Notes: a model not told the origin generated them from the sequence alone. Positions 9,028 to 17,787 are shown, counted from the stretch's first letter. The stretch is DNA of 64,000 bases from Chromatiales bacterium (GCA_024234935.1 JACKNI010000007.1:1-64000), one strand, 5' to 3'. A program made the numbers and translations.

Positions 9028-10559
9028 CAGGTGGTGACGTAGTGTGTAAGTTCGCCATCCGGCTTGACCAAGGGGGTTACGAGAAAATCGTCGTGCAGTC
9101 GACGTCCGTCGGGCAGCTCACTGATCACGGCCCCGGCCCAGCTTCGTTGGCCTTCCATAAACGAAGCGGAAATCTGTGCCAGTTGGGCGTCACCGCTGAT
9201 GGTTTTCTGAAAGTATGCGATCGTCTTGCCGATCATTGTGCTGCGCGGCTGTGACAGACGTTTTTCCATTGCCGAGTTGACATACTCGATGAGCCCATTC
9301 CTGGCAGTGATGCACACAGCGTCACTGGCATTTTCCACCGCCGCACTGAGCAGCTTCAGCTCCGCCTCTGCAGCCCGTGTTGAAGTCAGGTCATGAACGA
9401 TGGCGCTGAAGTAAATGCCGCGGCTTGTGCTCACGCCGCTGATCACGACTTCCACCGGAAATGTCCTGCCGTCTTTGTGCAGGCCGGCATCGTCATATTG
9501 CCGTGTCACGCCCACCATCCCGCCAGGCTGGTTGATGACAGCGTGCATGGTTTCGATATTGACTGCCGCATGGTGCTTGGGTGCGATCAGCAAGGTGACC
9601 GGTTGGCCATAGGCCTCAGCCTGCGTATAGCCGAACAGGCGTTCGGCGGCTGGATTTATGCTAAGGATCAATCCATCGCTGTCAGCAGTGATGTGGGAAT
9701 CCAGCATGCTGTTGATGATCGCCCGGCTGCGTTCCTCGCTTTCTTCCGTGGCGAGGATTGCGCTGGACAGTCGCGCGTCCACCATGCTGCCGATCCACAG
9801 TATGCCCACGATCACGGATACCAGCATCACGATCACCGGCAGGCTGTCGGGGTGCATCAGTGCGGTATAGGTGCCCAGCGACTGCCGCGTGAAGAAATGG
9901 GTTTGTCCCATCGCCGAAAAATGATTGCCGACGGTGCTGAAAGTGATCAGGGCCGAGCCGAGCAGCTTGCGCAGCAGTGAATTGGTGCGCGTACCGGCCA
10001 GGCCGAAATAGGCGTAAAGACCGACCATCGTGCCCGCATAGCCGATTGCCAGCGGGACAAGCAGCGTACCGATGTCAATCACCAGGGTGGCGTTGAGACC
10101 GAGCGACAGCAATACGGCATAGTGCATGCCACTCAGCCCGCAGGAACACAGCAGGGCGGCGAGATGCAGGCGCCACCCGTTGACCGACTGAACGCCAACG
10201 AGATCGATCATGAACATGAAAGCGAGGATGCCGGGCAGCGGTGCCGCCAGGACCCGGACGATATCGAGCCGGACCGGAATCGGCATGGTCATGCCGAAGA
10301 AGGAACTATAGAGCATGGCGCACACGCCGATGGCCATGGATGCCGCGCCGGCGAGTATCCAGGAATTGCGTGCCTCGGCAGTGCGTGAAGCCGCGACCCG
10401 CTCCATGGTCGGTAACAGCGACAGCGCGGCCAGCAGGCCGATGCTGGTGGCCAGCCAGCCGATGGAACCCTCGTAGATCGGGACGGCTTCAATCCCCGGT
10501 GCGGTACCAAAGCTGATGATCTCGCTGAAACTCATTGTCTGGCGCATCCCCGCTTGCAC
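8139..10559 (-). CDS. MHYT-like membrane sensor histidine kinase with two PAS domains
   Basis: 806 residues from a GTG start; in-frame ATGs at codons 5 and 9 are alternatives, as no strong ribosome binding site decides. The N-terminal third has about seven membrane helices (30-265) with three motif positions like those of MHYT sensors: CAMLYSSFFGM (about 80), SGMHYAVL (about 143) and GNHFSAMG (about 211). Only the middle one keeps a real MHY. PAS1 is at about 275-395 and PAS2 at about 400-512. The H-box GIAHEINTP (His near 542) and HATPase motifs follow. MHYT domains are proposed to sense diatomic gases through copper; the changed residues make that uncertain here. It is the first gene of the signalling operon. 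Confidence 0.88.
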   Translation of the reverse strand: MQAGMRQTMSFSEIISFGTAPGIEAVPIYEGSIGWLATSIGLLAALSLLPTMERVAASRTAEARNSWILAGAASMAIGVCAMLYSSFFGMTMPIPVRLDIVRVLAAPLPGILAFMFMIDLVGVQSVNGWRLHLAALLCSCGLSGMHYAVLLSLGLNATLVIDIGTLLVPLAIGYAGTMVGLYAYFGLAGTRTNSLLRKLLGSALITFSTVGNHFSAMGQTHFFTRQSLGTYTALMHPDSLPVIVMLVSVIVGILWIGSMVDARLSSAILATEESEERSRAIINSMLDSHITADSDGLILSINPAAERLFGYTQAEAYGQPVTLLIAPKHHAAVNIETMHAVINQPGGMVGVTRQYDDAGLHKDGRTFPVEVVISGVSTSRGIYFSAIVHDLTSTRAAEAELKLLSAAVENASDAVCITARNGLIEYVNSAMEKRLSQPRSTMIGKTIAYFQKTISGDAQLAQISASFMEGQRSWAGAVISELPDGRRLHDDFLVTPLVKPDGELTHYVTTWRDISAKLEMEQQLLRGQKLEAVGQLAAGIAHEINTPTQYVGDNIRFLKESFGDVGILLKTLKALTESAVEGAIPSAELSKALESADTDYLLTEIPTAISQSLDGVTRVANIVRAMKDFSHPATERTPLDVNRAMASTATVASNEWKYVAELVTDFDPELPQVPVMPGDFNQVILNMIVNAAHAIGDVVGDGANGRGTITLRTRKDGNCAEISISDTGCGMTPEVAARIFDPFFTTKGVGKGTGQGLAITHNVIVDKHGGTISVESAPGQGTTFIIRLPLAVPDADASSDSDSEAA

Positions 10560-10765
10560 TGGCCCATGCCGGCGTCAAGGCAGCGCCAGCCAAAACTCAC
10601 CGGGATCTCTCCTGGATCGCTTCAAGTATCGGCAACGGCCGGGATTAAGTTATGCGCCAGTTCACAGATCGGTGGACGGGTATCACGCCGGGAATGGCGG
10701 ATGAGGCACAGGGCCGGAATCAGTCCCGTGATGGACCCGCAGACGAGCCCGGGTGGTGCTATGCG

Positions 10766-10981
10766 TCAGACGACGTAGTCGTCGAAGTCCTCGATGGCCG
10801 CGCGCAGCATGCGGCTTTCACGCGCCTGTTCGATCTTGCGCGCAGCCTCCAGGTGGAAGCCCAGCCGGACGGCAGCGCCGGTGGGACCGCCGTTGAACTC
10901 GCCGCCGGCGTCGTCGGCGTCGGTCGCTTCTTCCGGGCTCTCCCAGCTCAATTCGGGTGATTCTGCTTCGCGCTTGCTCAT
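10766..10981 (-). CDS. Small acidic conserved-type protein, unknown function
   Basis: 71 residues, strongly acidic, with two parts. The Glu/Asp/Gly-rich head (residues 1-35) looks disordered. A C-terminal helix carries LEAARKIEQARESRMLRAA and ends in a DFDDY patch. No membrane segment or signal peptide is present. The Arg/Glu helix followed by an acidic end resembles small gammaproteobacterial proteins of the PA3496 type, but that match is from memory and weak. It stands alone on the minus strand between the kinase operon and the MFS gene. GGACC lies upstream of the ATG as a poor ribosome binding site. Confidence 0.6.
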   Translation of the reverse strand: MSKREAESPELSWESPEEATDADDAGGEFNGGPTGAAVRLGFHLEAARKIEQARESRMLRAAIEDFDDYVV

Positions 10982-11099
10982 CTTGCAGGGTCCTGTCTCA
11001 GGGCTGCGGCCCGGTTCGGGGCGAACAATATTTCAAATCGTATTGAAGTCAAGAGGGGGCGTCATGACGCCCCCCGTTCCGAGTGACGCGCCGGCTTGT

Positions 11100-12233
11100 T
11101 CAGCGCTTGAGGCGCATGGCCACCGGGATGAAGATCGCCAGGGCCAGCAGGCAGCAGGCGATCGCCAGGGTATTGGCTGGCCCGTAACCGGCTCCCGGGG
11201 TCAGCATCGACCCGGCGATGACCGGGCCGAGGAAGAAACCGCCGATCTGGGCGGTGGGAATCAGCAGGCTGACGCGACCGGTTGTGTCGCTGAGCGCGAT
11301 GGTGCCCATGATGTAGGGTCCGTTGAGGTTCCAGAAAATCTGGAATACGGCGGCAGTAAGCATGAACTGCAGGAAGCTCATTTCGCCCTGCAACAGGGCG
11401 ATCATGACCACCTGTACCAGCAGCGCAACGGTGACCGGAATGATTCGCCCGATACGGTCCGCGAGCCACGAGGCGGTGAGTGCCCCGACGGTGGCCACAC
11501 CGGTGGAAATTCCCAGCGCGATGCCAACCCGCGGTGCTTCGATACCGGCCGAGGTGCCGATCAGTTTGACAAAGGCCCAGATCGCGCCGAGGCCGGTACA
11601 CCAGATCAGCATCACGGCCAGCGCAATGAATGCCGGCAGGGCAGAAGCATTTGCGTCGCTGCCGCCGGCATGATGGCCGGTTGCCCCGGTGGGTTGCGGT
11701 ATCCAGCCAACGGTGAACAGGGCAAGGAAGGCGAGTCCGGCCAGCGGCAACAGCACGCCGCCGACGCCGGCATCTCTCGGCATCGGCAGCAGCAGGAAGC
11801 ACAGCACGCCCAGCACGACCTGGGCCGCAATCAGGAAGGCAAAGTTGCGATCCTTCTGTGTGGTGCTGCTGACGATGGCGATGGCGAGTGCAAAGGCCGT
11901 GCCTTCGCCGAAAAAGCCGACTGCAAATCGCAGCGCCGCCAGCGCAGCTGTCGAGTCCAGATAGCTCGAGACCACGTTGCCGGCAATCACCACGAGGATC
12001 GCGACGATGGCCGCGGTACGCCACTTGACGCGCGGCATCCAGAAGGCCGCGGCCACCGGTCCCAGCGCGGTACCCAGGGCTTCGGCGGCAAAGATCTGCC
12101 CGGCCACACCCGGCTCGATGCCGAGTCCGGCGACGAGGGCCTCGGTGATGATCGGTCCGGCCATGATGGCCAATACACCGATGCAGCCCAGCAGCAGGGC
12201 CGCAACAAGAGCGGTTGGTTTATCGGCTGGCAT
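11100..12233 (-). CDS. Major facilitator superfamily transporter
   Basis: 377 residues with about 12 hydrophobic segments in two halves, split by a polar loop at about residues 190-205 (GATGHHAGGSDANA). This is the size and layout of small MFS permeases. The segment SWLADRIGRIIP in the second half matches the conserved loop 8-9 style G-x-x-x-D-R-x-G-R. The substrate cannot be read from sequence. The ATG at 12233 is chosen over an upstream TTG because GGGGGAGAA lies at good spacing before it. The next gene upstream on the same strand encodes an anchored chelatase-like protein; the 76-base gap leaves co-transcription possible. Confidence 0.85.
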   Translation of the reverse strand: MPADKPTALVAALLLGCIGVLAIMAGPIITEALVAGLGIEPGVAGQIFAAEALGTALGPVAAAFWMPRVKWRTAAIVAILVVIAGNVVSSYLDSTAALAALRFAVGFFGEGTAFALAIAIVSSTTQKDRNFAFLIAAQVVLGVLCFLLLPMPRDAGVGGVLLPLAGLAFLALFTVGWIPQPTGATGHHAGGSDANASALPAFIALAVMLIWCTGLGAIWAFVKLIGTSAGIEAPRVGIALGISTGVATVGALTASWLADRIGRIIPVTVALLVQVVMIALLQGEMSFLQFMLTAAVFQIFWNLNGPYIMGTIALSDTTGRVSLLIPTAQIGGFFLGPVIAGSMLTPGAGYGPANTLAIACCLLALAIFIPVAMRLKR

Positions 12234-12309
12234 GTCTCTGTTCTCCCCCAACGCACGGCGGGCGCCGCGCGGCGGCTACTGTAACCCGGCAGACCTGTTC
12301 CGGCGACCG

Positions 12310-13800
12310 CTACGGCTGTGCCAGACGCATCGCCGTCCGTTCCGGCGCCTTGTCAAGAACCGTATCGAGCGCCTGCACGAAGGCCGCAATGATCGGCTCG
12401 TTGTACCTGCCCACCGGCACGCCGTTGTAGATCACATGGGTACCATCGACGACATATTCACGGACGTAGGGCACCGTCCAGTCCGGATAATCCACCTGCT
12501 CGTAGCGGTCGTAGCCCGGTATGTCCTCGAAGTTGAACATCGCATGCGAGAACAGCGTGTCGGTGTTTTCCGCGAAGAACTCGATGGGGATATTGATGAC
12601 GTAGTCGAACTTGTCGCGGATGCCGTCCTTGAAGGCCTTGTTGGTGGACAGGTACTTGCCGTCCGGGTTGTTGACCGGGTCCGCAAAATGATCCTGGCCG
12701 AGCACGATTTCCCGGCGGCTGAAATCATAGGTATCGAGCAGGGCCTTGAGGTCTTGCAGGGTGGTGTCCCGGTAGGCCGGTGCCAGCTGGATCCACGCTT
12801 CATTCGGTACCCGGTCCCAGGCCATGCCGTGTATCGACATGACGACCTTCACCGCAGACCCTCCCGGGAGCTGGTCGAGCCGGTCGCGCAACATGTTCAC
12901 CCAGGTCTGGCGCAGCACGGGAAAATTGCCGAGCTGGGGCTGGATGATCACCTTGATCGGTTTGTGCCCGTGATCTTCCTGCCACTCATGGATGTAGTGC
13001 ATGGCGTGGCGGATGCTGCCGTTGAATTCTTCGTGGTGCGAATAGATCGGTGCAGGGGCTGCAAGGATCACCGTGTCCACACCGGCATCGAGCAGCTCAT
13101 GCATGGCCTGACGGGCCAGCCCGAAATTGTCGGCGGTTACCCAGCGCCACTCGATGGGGCCGTAACGGGCCTGGATCTCCCGCATCGCCGGCTCGACGAT
13201 CGCACGCATGCCGGCCTCGTGCGGGATCTTGTGTCCCTTGATGCCGATGCCGTGGTAGTAGGTGAGCGCCTTTGTTGCGAGCTTCGCCGACACCGTCGGC
13301 ATGCCCTCCTGGCGCGTGGTCAGCAGGAAGTAGCCGTGATCGAGATGCAGACGGGGGTTGGGCGGCACCCATTCGATCTCGCCCGCATGCAGTTTGTCGA
13401 CATAGGGGAGGCCGTCGAGATCGGTGTCGCGGCCCCAGGCATCGACCAGGCGTTCCGGTTTGAACTGCTCGAACTCGTAGGGTCGGGCCGGATCGAGCAG
13501 CAGTACGCCGCGGTCGGCGATCCACGGGATGCTGACCGGCCACGGGATGTATTGCCGGGCCTTCTGCGCCAGCAGGAAGTAATCCTCGATCCGGTAGTCC
13601 TCCGGCATGATCAGGCTGGAGATGAAGATTCCCGTCCGGCCTTCAGGCACCGTGTCCTGACTGAGGTAGTAGTCGTAGTAGTTCGGCGACACCAGCTGCG
13701 CCGGCGTGCGGTTCATGTACTTGTAGCTGGCATAGCCGCCGCCAGCCGTGAGAGCGGCAACGCCGGTCAGCCCGATCAGCAGTTTCTTCAGCAGGCGCAT
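12310..13800 (-). CDS. Membrane-anchored ferrochelatase/CbiX-like protein, function unknown
   Basis: 496 residues. An N-terminal hydrophobic segment (about 7-25) looks like a signal anchor or uncleaved signal. The body has features of the chelatase superfamily: VILAAPAPIYSHHEE (a His pair where chelatases bind metal), then IIQPQLGN, and VVMSIHGMAWDRVPNEAW, which resembles the SxHGxP motif of ferrochelatases. The protein is longer than ordinary ferrochelatase (about 320-370). Metal insertion into a tetrapyrrole is therefore a family-based guess, not shown. The start at 13800 is supported by GGGGGGA just upstream; a longer frame from 13884 adds a non-conserved stretch. Confidence 0.6.
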   Translation of the reverse strand: MRLLKKLLIGLTGVAALTAGGGYASYKYMNRTPAQLVSPNYYDYYLSQDTVPEGRTGIFISSLIMPEDYRIEDYFLLAQKARQYIPWPVSIPWIADRGVLLLDPARPYEFEQFKPERLVDAWGRDTDLDGLPYVDKLHAGEIEWVPPNPRLHLDHGYFLLTTRQEGMPTVSAKLATKALTYYHGIGIKGHKIPHEAGMRAIVEPAMREIQARYGPIEWRWVTADNFGLARQAMHELLDAGVDTVILAAPAPIYSHHEEFNGSIRHAMHYIHEWQEDHGHKPIKVIIQPQLGNFPVLRQTWVNMLRDRLDQLPGGSAVKVVMSIHGMAWDRVPNEAWIQLAPAYRDTTLQDLKALLDTYDFSRREIVLGQDHFADPVNNPDGKYLSTNKAFKDGIRDKFDYVINIPIEFFAENTDTLFSHAMFNFEDIPGYDRYEQVDYPDWTVPYVREYVVDGTHVIYNGVPVGRYNEPIIAAFVQALDTVLDKAPERTAMRLAQP

Positions 13801-13914
13801 GGATATCCCCCCGGCAGCGCTTGTGCTGATCCTACAGGAACGGCGTGATCCGTGAGCGCCGGCACAAGAATGAAGTGGATGCATATCGGCGTGTCGGTCG
13901 CGTCCGGTATTTGC

Positions 13915-14955
13915 TCAGGCGCGCTCGAATTTCGGCAGCACGTGCTCGGCGACGATCTTCAGGCCGGCCATCGGCTCGTCGAACAGGCGGATCGACAGTT
14001 CGGTCAGACCGGCCTTCTCGAAGACGCGGAAACGTTCGATCTGCAGATCGATGTCGCCGAGATCGCCGGCCGAGGAGCAGGCAGCGATCAGGCGGTTGAC
14101 GATCGATTCCGGTACGTCATCGATCTTGCCGGTACGGGTCCAGAAGGCCTTGGCGAAGTTCTGCCACTTGTCGATGACCAGCTGGCGCTCGTCTGGCGTC
14201 ACGTAGGGCAGCATGTCGTACTTTGGCGGCAGCAACTCGCCACGGAAGACCAGCTCGCGACGCGCCTCGTACATGGATTTCTCGCGGTCAGCCTTGATAT
14301 GCCAGGCCCAGAAATTGCCGATGCGGAAATCGGCGGCCGGCGTCTTGCGTGCGGCGAGGCCGGCGCGCAGGTGTTCCATGTGATGGTCGATCTTCTCCGG
14401 TGTGACGTCGCTCATCTGCGTGCCGTCGGCGATCTCGCCGGCCAGATGCAGCATCTTTGGTCCGGTCGCGCAGGTGAAGATTCCCGGCCGTGCGGCCTTG
14501 GCCCAGCCGTTCTTGAGCGGCCGGCTGAGCTGGAACTCCTGGCCGGCATAGTTCATCACCAGTTTGCCCGAGGTTACGGCAGTGACGATATCCACCGCTT
14601 CGCGCACGCTTTGCAGCATGTGGTTGGCTTTCGGGTCCATCTTGCGGCCGATCGCGCCCATCACTGAGCCGCCGCCGCCAATCGCGACCACGGTGCGCCC
14701 GTTGCTGATCTCGTTCAGTGTCTGTGTCGCGTTGGCGATCTTCAGCGGGTGCATCTCGTAGGGGCTGACTGCCAGCACGCCGAGGCGGATTTTCTTCGTC
14801 GCCAGTGCCGCTGGCACCAGGGCCACGAAGGCGTCCGGGTTCTGGTGATAGTTCGAGTGCCAGAGGGTGCGAAAACCGTGGTTCTCCGCGGCGACCGCCA
14901 GTTCGGCGACCTGTGCCGGGCTCAGATCCGGCTCAAGGATGATATCGATCTGCAT
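13915..14955 (-). CDS. LLM-class (luciferase-like) oxidoreductase, probably F420-dependent
   Basis: 346 residues, the usual length for bacterial luciferase-like monooxygenase-fold enzymes. The N-terminus MQIDIILEPDLSP is the first barrel strand. IRLGVLAVSPYEMHPLKIA and the glycine run AIGGGG are typical of the flavin/deazaflavin cofactor site. It is a clear paralogue of the genes at 37702 and 41038, sharing the RLG..AVSPYE..HPLK, GGGG and SIRLF-type C-terminal strand. The genome encodes F420 synthesis at 50802-56274, so F420 is the likely cofactor; FMN cannot be excluded. It is monocistronic and divergent from the GST gene. Confidence 0.85.
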   Translation of the reverse strand: MQIDIILEPDLSPAQVAELAVAAENHGFRTLWHSNYHQNPDAFVALVPAALATKKIRLGVLAVSPYEMHPLKIANATQTLNEISNGRTVVAIGGGGSVMGAIGRKMDPKANHMLQSVREAVDIVTAVTSGKLVMNYAGQEFQLSRPLKNGWAKAARPGIFTCATGPKMLHLAGEIADGTQMSDVTPEKIDHHMEHLRAGLAARKTPAADFRIGNFWAWHIKADREKSMYEARRELVFRGELLPPKYDMLPYVTPDERQLVIDKWQNFAKAFWTRTGKIDDVPESIVNRLIAACSSAGDLGDIDLQIERFRVFEKAGLTELSIRLFDEPMAGLKIVAEHVLPKFERA

Positions 14956-15070
14956 GACAACGTCCGACCTGGTATTGCGGGGCGTGTAGGGTGCCCGCCG
15001 GCAGGCAATAACTCAACCGGTGCCGATTCGTGTTCGGTCAACAGGCGGATGATCCGGACTGATGTTTGGC

Positions 15071-15076
15071 TATACT
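15071..15076 (+). promoter_or_regulatory. Candidate -10 box (TATACT) for the GST gene
   Basis: TATACT lies 13 bases before the ATG at 15090. No good -35 hexamer is seen 16-18 bases upstream. The very short leader would leave no room for a normal ribosome binding site. Confidence 0.35.
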
Positions 15077-15089
15077 GTGGCCAGCACCA

Positions 15090-15737
15090 ATGAACCTTAC
15101 CCTCTATTCCTCGCAAGGCTCCGGCAACTCCTACAAGGTGGAGCTGCTGCTGCGCCTGATGGGTCAGCCCTATCAGACGCGGCCGGTGGATCTGCGGCGC
15201 AATGAGCAGCTGGGCGTCGAGTTCCTGGCACGTAACCGTTTCGGGCAGGTGCCGGTGCTGGTCGATGGCGACATCGTGCTCACCGATTCGCACGCGATCA
15301 TGCTGTATCTGGCCGGGCAGTACGGCGACCCTGTGCAGCACGACTGGGCGCCGCTTGACCCGCTGTCGCTGGCGCTGGTGATGCGCTGGCTGTCGGTGTC
15401 GGCAAATGAAATCCAGAATGGCCTGGCAATACCCCGCGCGGTAAAACTGCTCAACTGGCCCTTCGATTACATGCAGGGTGTCAGGCTCGGTTACCGGACG
15501 CTGCGCATCATGGATGACCATCTGGCCGACCGCGAATGGCTGGCCCTGGAACATGCCACCGTTGCCGATATCGCCTGCTATCCATATATCCTGCTGGCCG
15601 CAGAAGGCGGCGTGGACACGCGGCCCTTCGGCAATGTGCTGGCCTGGTGCAGGCGCATCGAAGCGCTGCCGCACTTCTGGCCGATGCCGCGCCTGCAGGG
15701 TATTCCGGCAGTGCCGCTGGTGCCGCTACCCATTTAA
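15090..15737 (+). CDS. Glutathione S-transferase family protein
   Basis: 215 residues. The thioredoxin-like N-terminal domain starts LTLYSSQGSGNSYKVELLL, in which the Ser after SSQGSGN is a candidate catalytic residue. The cis-Pro segment is FGQVPVLVDGD, followed by the glutathione gamma-glutamyl contact LTDSHAIMLYLA. The C-terminal helical domain has the N-capping style motif ATVADIACYPYI. These support a standard soluble GST; the electrophilic substrate is unknown. The ATG at 15090 is chosen over an upstream TTG because the first strand begins there. The stop codon lies inside the long inverted repeat that follows. Confidence 0.88.
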   Translation: MNLTLYSSQGSGNSYKVELLLRLMGQPYQTRPVDLRRNEQLGVEFLARNRFGQVPVLVDGDIVLTDSHAIMLYLAGQYGDPVQHDWAPLDPLSLALVMRWLSVSANEIQNGLAIPRAVKLLNWPFDYMQGVRLGYRTLRIMDDHLADREWLALEHATVADIACYPYILLAAEGGVDTRPFGNVLAWCRRIEALPHFWPMPRLQGIPAVPLVPLPI

Positions 15738-15795
15738 AAGGTGTCAGATTTATTTTTCCGCGCTGGAAAACTGGAAAATAAATCTGACACCTTTT
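15736..15795. repeat. Long near-perfect inverted repeat between convergent genes (REP/REPIN-like or terminator)
   Basis: The left arm starts AAAAGGTGTCAGATTTATTT and the right arm ends AAATCTGACACCTTTT. The arms pair over about 23 bases with one extra T, around a loop that contains a second GGAAAA. The element overlaps the GST stop codon and sits 17 bases from the end of the convergent lipoprotein gene. AT-rich GGTGTCAG palindromes of this type recur in many gammaproteobacterial genomes. It is much more AT-rich than its surroundings. Confidence 0.8.
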
Positions 15796-15812
15796 TACCC
15801 CTTTTTACCTTT

Positions 15813-16826
15813 TTATTCGATCGTCGAGCACAGGTCTTCGGTGCGCGGATTGTCGTCCGACGGGCAGACGATATCTTCGCGAGCTACCCACAGCGGTGTA
15901 CCCGCCACGATCCAGGTATTGACCGACTTGAAGCCCTTGATGCCGGCAATTCCCAGGTCCGGCAGGGGATTGAAGATCAGGTCAAACTTGCCGGCCTGGG
16001 TATCTTTCACGCAGCCGCTGAGGTCGTTCATGTATTTGGTCGAGACCTTGTGTTGCGGGAAAAACGCGCGCGCCGTCTGCGTGGCCAGCGGACCGGCGCA
16101 GATGCGCAGCCCCTCGCGCGCATAAAGGTCATCGATGCTGTTGATCTCGCTCGCAAGCGCCGAGTTTTCCGGGATATGCAGGTACTGGCTGATGGCGCTC
16201 ATCGTGCAGGTGAAGCGTCGCGACGTACGCCGGCGCATGCCCTGGGTTTCGCCGCCCGTCGCGTTGAGCTGGCTGATGATATCCGCCCGGCCATCGACCA
16301 GCAGTGAGGTCGACGGCAGTGGCCCCGGGGGCATCACCACATTCTCGACCTTCAGGTCGACCTTGTAGTGGTTGCGCAACTCGACCAGCATCGCCTCGAA
16401 CAGCGCATCGGTGGCCGCCGAGAAGTAGAACGAGGTGTCATTGGGCGTGTCGGTGGTCTTTTGCACGACCTGGCGGATCACGCCACGCTCGAGTATCTCT
16501 TTCAGCAGGCCGACCGGCCGGTCCGGAAACGGTGCCACCTCGGGAGAGGGCAGACAGTCCGCCAGCGTGACCATGTAGCTGCTCGCCGCGCCCGGCTTCG
16601 AGGGCGGCATCGACTTGTAGATTTCGCGGTCCTTGCCGCTGGCGACGACGCGGATCCAGGCGGCATCGAGGGCATCGACCAGCTGCTGCCGGCCTTTGGC
16701 GAGCTGCGGATCAACCACTGGCTGCTGCCTGGCAACCGGTGTGCTGGCGGGCTCGGTCGTGCTGCAACCGCTGATGACAGCGAGACCCAGCAATATCAGT
16801 GCGGTGATGCCCTGTTTGTGATCCAT
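15813..16826 (-). CDS. Lipoprotein, solute-binding protein family 3-like
   Basis: 337 residues. The signal peptide ends in a lipobox (ISGC, Cys near 21), so the protein is probably a membrane-anchored lipoprotein, followed by a Pro/Thr-rich linker. The body has the two-lobe pattern of periplasmic binding proteins of family 3: a region around 120-200 with ALFEAMLVELRNHYKVDL and a segment with GRADIISQLNATGG. Later come INSIDDLYAREGLRIC and GKFDLIFNPLPDLG. Such proteins bind amino acids or similar small ligands, or act as catalytically dead transglycosylase-like sensors. No permease or ATPase gene is adjacent. It is probably co-transcribed with the upstream DUF1838 gene (82-base gap). Confidence 0.65.
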   Translation of the reverse strand: MDHKQGITALILLGLAVISGCSTTEPASTPVARQQPVVDPQLAKGRQQLVDALDAAWIRVVASGKDREIYKSMPPSKPGAASSYMVTLADCLPSPEVAPFPDRPVGLLKEILERGVIRQVVQKTTDTPNDTSFYFSAATDALFEAMLVELRNHYKVDLKVENVVMPPGPLPSTSLLVDGRADIISQLNATGGETQGMRRRTSRRFTCTMSAISQYLHIPENSALASEINSIDDLYAREGLRICAGPLATQTARAFFPQHKVSTKYMNDLSGCVKDTQAGKFDLIFNPLPDLGIAGIKGFKSVNTWIVAGTPLWVAREDIVCPSDDNPRTEDLCSTIE

Positions 16827-16908
16827 GCGTGCCTGCTCCGCTTGATGGGGTGCCGGAGCGGTAATCGCTCCGGCGCCCCTGGTTGTGTGCGAACAAAGCT
16901 GCCCGGGC

Positions 16909-17787
16909 TCAGAGGGCCGGCGCCGGCTTTTGCTCGCGTGCGTAGTGCTCGAGGCTGGAATGGCTCGGGCCGTAGTCTTCGGTCGGCGCGTTCAGCATGT
17001 GCGGGCAGTTCTTTTCCGCATATTCGCGCACGTGCTTCGGCAGCTTGTCGGCGGAGTCGAAGCCGACCATGGTCGAGGCGTACATGCAGTGGCCGGGCGT
17101 CTGTCCCATCAGCATGAACGGCAGCCACGGGGAGACGCGGTGCCAGGTGCCCTGGTAGGGGACGGCAGTGAGTTTCGGGTTTTCCAGGTCCTTGATCGAG
17201 ACAAAGTAACGCATCATCTCCGAGACCTGCGCCTTCGGCCCGGCGGACTCGCGCGGCCACTTGTCCGGCTGCAGCGGATTCGGATAGTTGAGGTGCATGT
17301 CGGTGGACAGCACCAGCGTCTCGTCGTTGAGCTTCTGCCAGGGGAAGATCAGCGGGATCTTCGGCAGCTTGCTGCGGTCGCCCGGGAAATCCTCCGGCGC
17401 GAGGATCAGCGTGTCGCTGATCGTGTAGTTGAACGGGTCGTTGATGGCATGCACGACCTTGACGGTTTCATTGGTGTACGGATTCTTGTACTCCTCGATG
17501 ATGTCGCCAGGCTGATTGAGCCGGTTGAGATTGGTATAGAAGATGACTTCCTTGTTCAGGCGGCGGATGTTGCCATCGGGCAGCGGTACCAGTCGCGTGG
17601 CAAGAAAGGTCTGGAAGCCAAGCAGCGGCTTGAGTGCTTCACCGGGCTTTACGCCAAGGATCACACCGCTGCAGTGGCTGAAGCGTTGCTTCTCGGAATC
17701 CAGGTCGCCCTGGATACGGGCCCAGCTGTCCCGGTTCCACCGGGGATTCATGAAATCGATTTTTGTCTCAAACGGAATGACGGCCAT
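16909..17787 (-). CDS. DUF1838 family protein
   Basis: 292 residues with no membrane segment and no clear signal peptide. It matches the uncharacterised DUF1838 family: an opening with an R-x-x-G-D-L-D core, PGEALKPLLGFQTFLATR, LNYPNPLQPDKWP, SPWLPFMLMGQTPG and the late APTEDYGPSHSSLEHY segment. The biochemical role is unknown. The ATG has GAGGAG at good spacing. It is divergent from the reductase gene at 17971 and probably forms a two-gene unit with the lipoprotein gene downstream. Confidence 0.7.
   Translation of the reverse strand: MAVIPFETKIDFMNPRWNRDSWARIQGDLDSEKQRFSHCSGVILGVKPGEALKPLLGFQTFLATRLVPLPDGNIRRLNKEVIFYTNLNRLNQPGDIIEEYKNPYTNETVKVVHAINDPFNYTISDTLILAPEDFPGDRSKLPKIPLIFPWQKLNDETLVLSTDMHLNYPNPLQPDKWPRESAGPKAQVSEMMRYFVSIKDLENPKLTAVPYQGTWHRVSPWLPFMLMGQTPGHCMYASTMVGFDSADKLPKHVREYAEKNCPHMLNAPTEDYGPSHSSLEHYAREQKPAPAL

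Noticed and set aside
10794..13848. Long plus-strand frames opposite the MFS and chelatase-like genes
   Set aside because: No recognisable protein features; the minus frames have membrane helices, conserved motifs and ribosome binding sites.
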